Positions 15,468 through 16,015 of a stretch of DNA of 16,015 bases are shown here, piece by piece. Under the pieces are notes generated by a model that made no database searches, was not told where the DNA came from, and saw nothing but the letters and a program-made list of their open reading frames with translations. The stretch is from the NCBI GenBank assembly GCA_036939355.1, contig JALLAP010000220.1, positions 1 to 16,015 on the forward strand, read 5' to 3'. The translations under genes were made by a program, and so were the position numbers. Positions within the stretch are counted from its first letter, which is position 1, and the number at the start of each line of letters is the position of its first letter. The DNA comes from Thalassiosira profunda. Lineage: Eukaryota; Bacillariophyta; Thalassiosirophyceae; Thalassiosirales; Thalassiosiraceae.

Positions 15468-16006
15468 CCTTGGGGTTGTGTGCAGGCCGAAATAATGGCG
15501 GATAGGTCGAGACTAAAATGACGACCGGCGGCCTGCGGAGCCGCCACCACTGTGCGGGCAAGGCGACAGAGATAGGGGGGGAGGCGCTGGCCTGGTGGGC
15601 CTGTGGTAAGCATAAGGTGGGTCGGCAGCTGCGTGACGGGGTTGCAAGCAGCAAGAGAGTGGGCACTTTTCATCACGTGACAAAACAGTCACGTCCCCTC
15701 CTTCCTCCTCGGTTCATTGAACAGCTGAACACAACTGTCTCCTCGACCGAGAGCGGCGAGCTCGAAAGCCACCGACACCTCGTCCGCCAAGGCTATGTAT
15801 GTATCTACTGTACCACAAGAGAAGGAGGCCTTCAAAGCACTTGTCAAATACCGCCTCCGGTGACGTCAATCACGGCCACGCGCGCCACAACAGGTCACCG
15901 GGAGGAGCTGCGTCGGGAGGGCCATGAAAGCTTGCTACATAGTAGACTAAAAGGACAGTGTGACGTAAAGTATCTCCTTACTTCTTTATAATCTCTCTCG
16001 ACTAAA
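15468..16006. promoter_or_regulatory. 539-bp intergenic region upstream of the LRR gene and of a possible gene at the right edge
   Basis: This is the longest gene-free stretch. It contains palindromic TCACGTGA (15673-15680, E-box/G-box type), CRE-type TGACGTCA (15861-15868), a second TGACGT (15961-15966), AGGTCACC (15892-15899), the alternating tract TATGTATGTAT (15794-15804) and a TATA-like TTTATAAT (15985-15992). A 157-codon open frame on the + strand (15518-15991) was judged not to be a gene. The motifs are as seen; regulatory function is inferred. Confidence 0.45.
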
Positions 16007-16015
16007 ATGATCCTG
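16007..16015 (+). CDS. Possible start of the next gene (first three codons only)
   Basis: ATG-ATC-CTG at the very end of the window, preceded by a C/T-rich run and ACTAAA. A divergent + gene is expected here from the alternating layout. However the TATA-like sequence at 15985-15992 is too near for a usual TATA-to-ATG distance, so the true start may lie beyond the window. Low confidence. Confidence 0.2.

Noticed and set aside
15518..15991. 157-codon + strand open frame in the right-hand spacer
   Set aside because: No recognisable motif or repeat, mixed composition, and it covers promoter-like motifs. Frames of this length occur as shadows throughout the window. Transcript evidence would be needed to revive it.
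1..16015. tRNA, rRNA, CRISPR array, insertion sequence, viral or toxin genes
   Set aside because: Spacers were read on both strands for cloverleaf, regular spaced repeats and transposase or capsid motifs; none was seen. A covariance-model scan (Infernal/tRNAscan-SE) would be decisive for small RNAs.

Overview
The window looks like compact nuclear DNA from a unicellular photosynthetic eukaryote, most likely a stramenopile (ochrophyte) alga of the diatom/bolidophyte/pelagophyte kind. Reasons: short GT-AG introns of 68-94 bp in four genes; a DEAD-box helicase whose N-terminus has a signal peptide followed by A-D-A-F-V-H-P, the bipartite presequence of red-derived complex plastids; an ascorbate peroxidase; a mitochondrial-type ATAD3 AAA+ gene; and a BspA-type leucine-rich-repeat protein of the kind abundant in marine microalgae. 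There are no bacterial operons or ribosome-binding sites. The exact taxon cannot be read from the sequence.

Layout, left to right: the last 29 codons of an unknown + strand gene (2-91); a Golgi-type glycosyltransferase (-, 194-2026); a membrane-anchored gamma-glutamylcyclotransferase-like protein (+, 2393-3454); an F-box/cysteine-rich protein (-, 3526-4731); ascorbate peroxidase, 3 exons (+, 4988-5947); a plastid-targeted DEAD-box RNA helicase with DETD in motif II (-, 6222-8249); a second F-box/cysteine-rich protein, paralogous to the first and carrying an in-frame 54-bp duplication of its F-box start (+, 8448-9740); a thiopurine-methyltransferase-like enzyme, 2 exons (-, 9884-10838); a secretory/plastid thioredoxin, 3 exons (+, 11023-11664); an ATAD3-type AAA+ protein, 2 exons, with a signal peptide and an S74/ICA-chaperone-like N-terminal module (-, 11811-13996); a 12-repeat LRR_5 protein (-, 14181-15467); then a 539-bp regulatory stretch that may lead into another + gene at the right edge.

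The first ten genes alternate strand without exception, so gene pairs share either a divergent promoter region (184-366 bp) or a convergent terminator region (71-274 bp). Functionally the genes are mostly independent housekeeping and accessory genes. Four of them (GGCT-like, APX, TPMT-like, thioredoxin) deal with thiols or peroxide, which is a suggestive but unproven theme.

The observations most worth a second look are the domain architecture of the ATAD3-like protein, the F-box/Cys-rich paralogue pair with its fresh internal duplication, the strand alternation, and a long AT-rich foldback between the LRR and ATAD3 genes.
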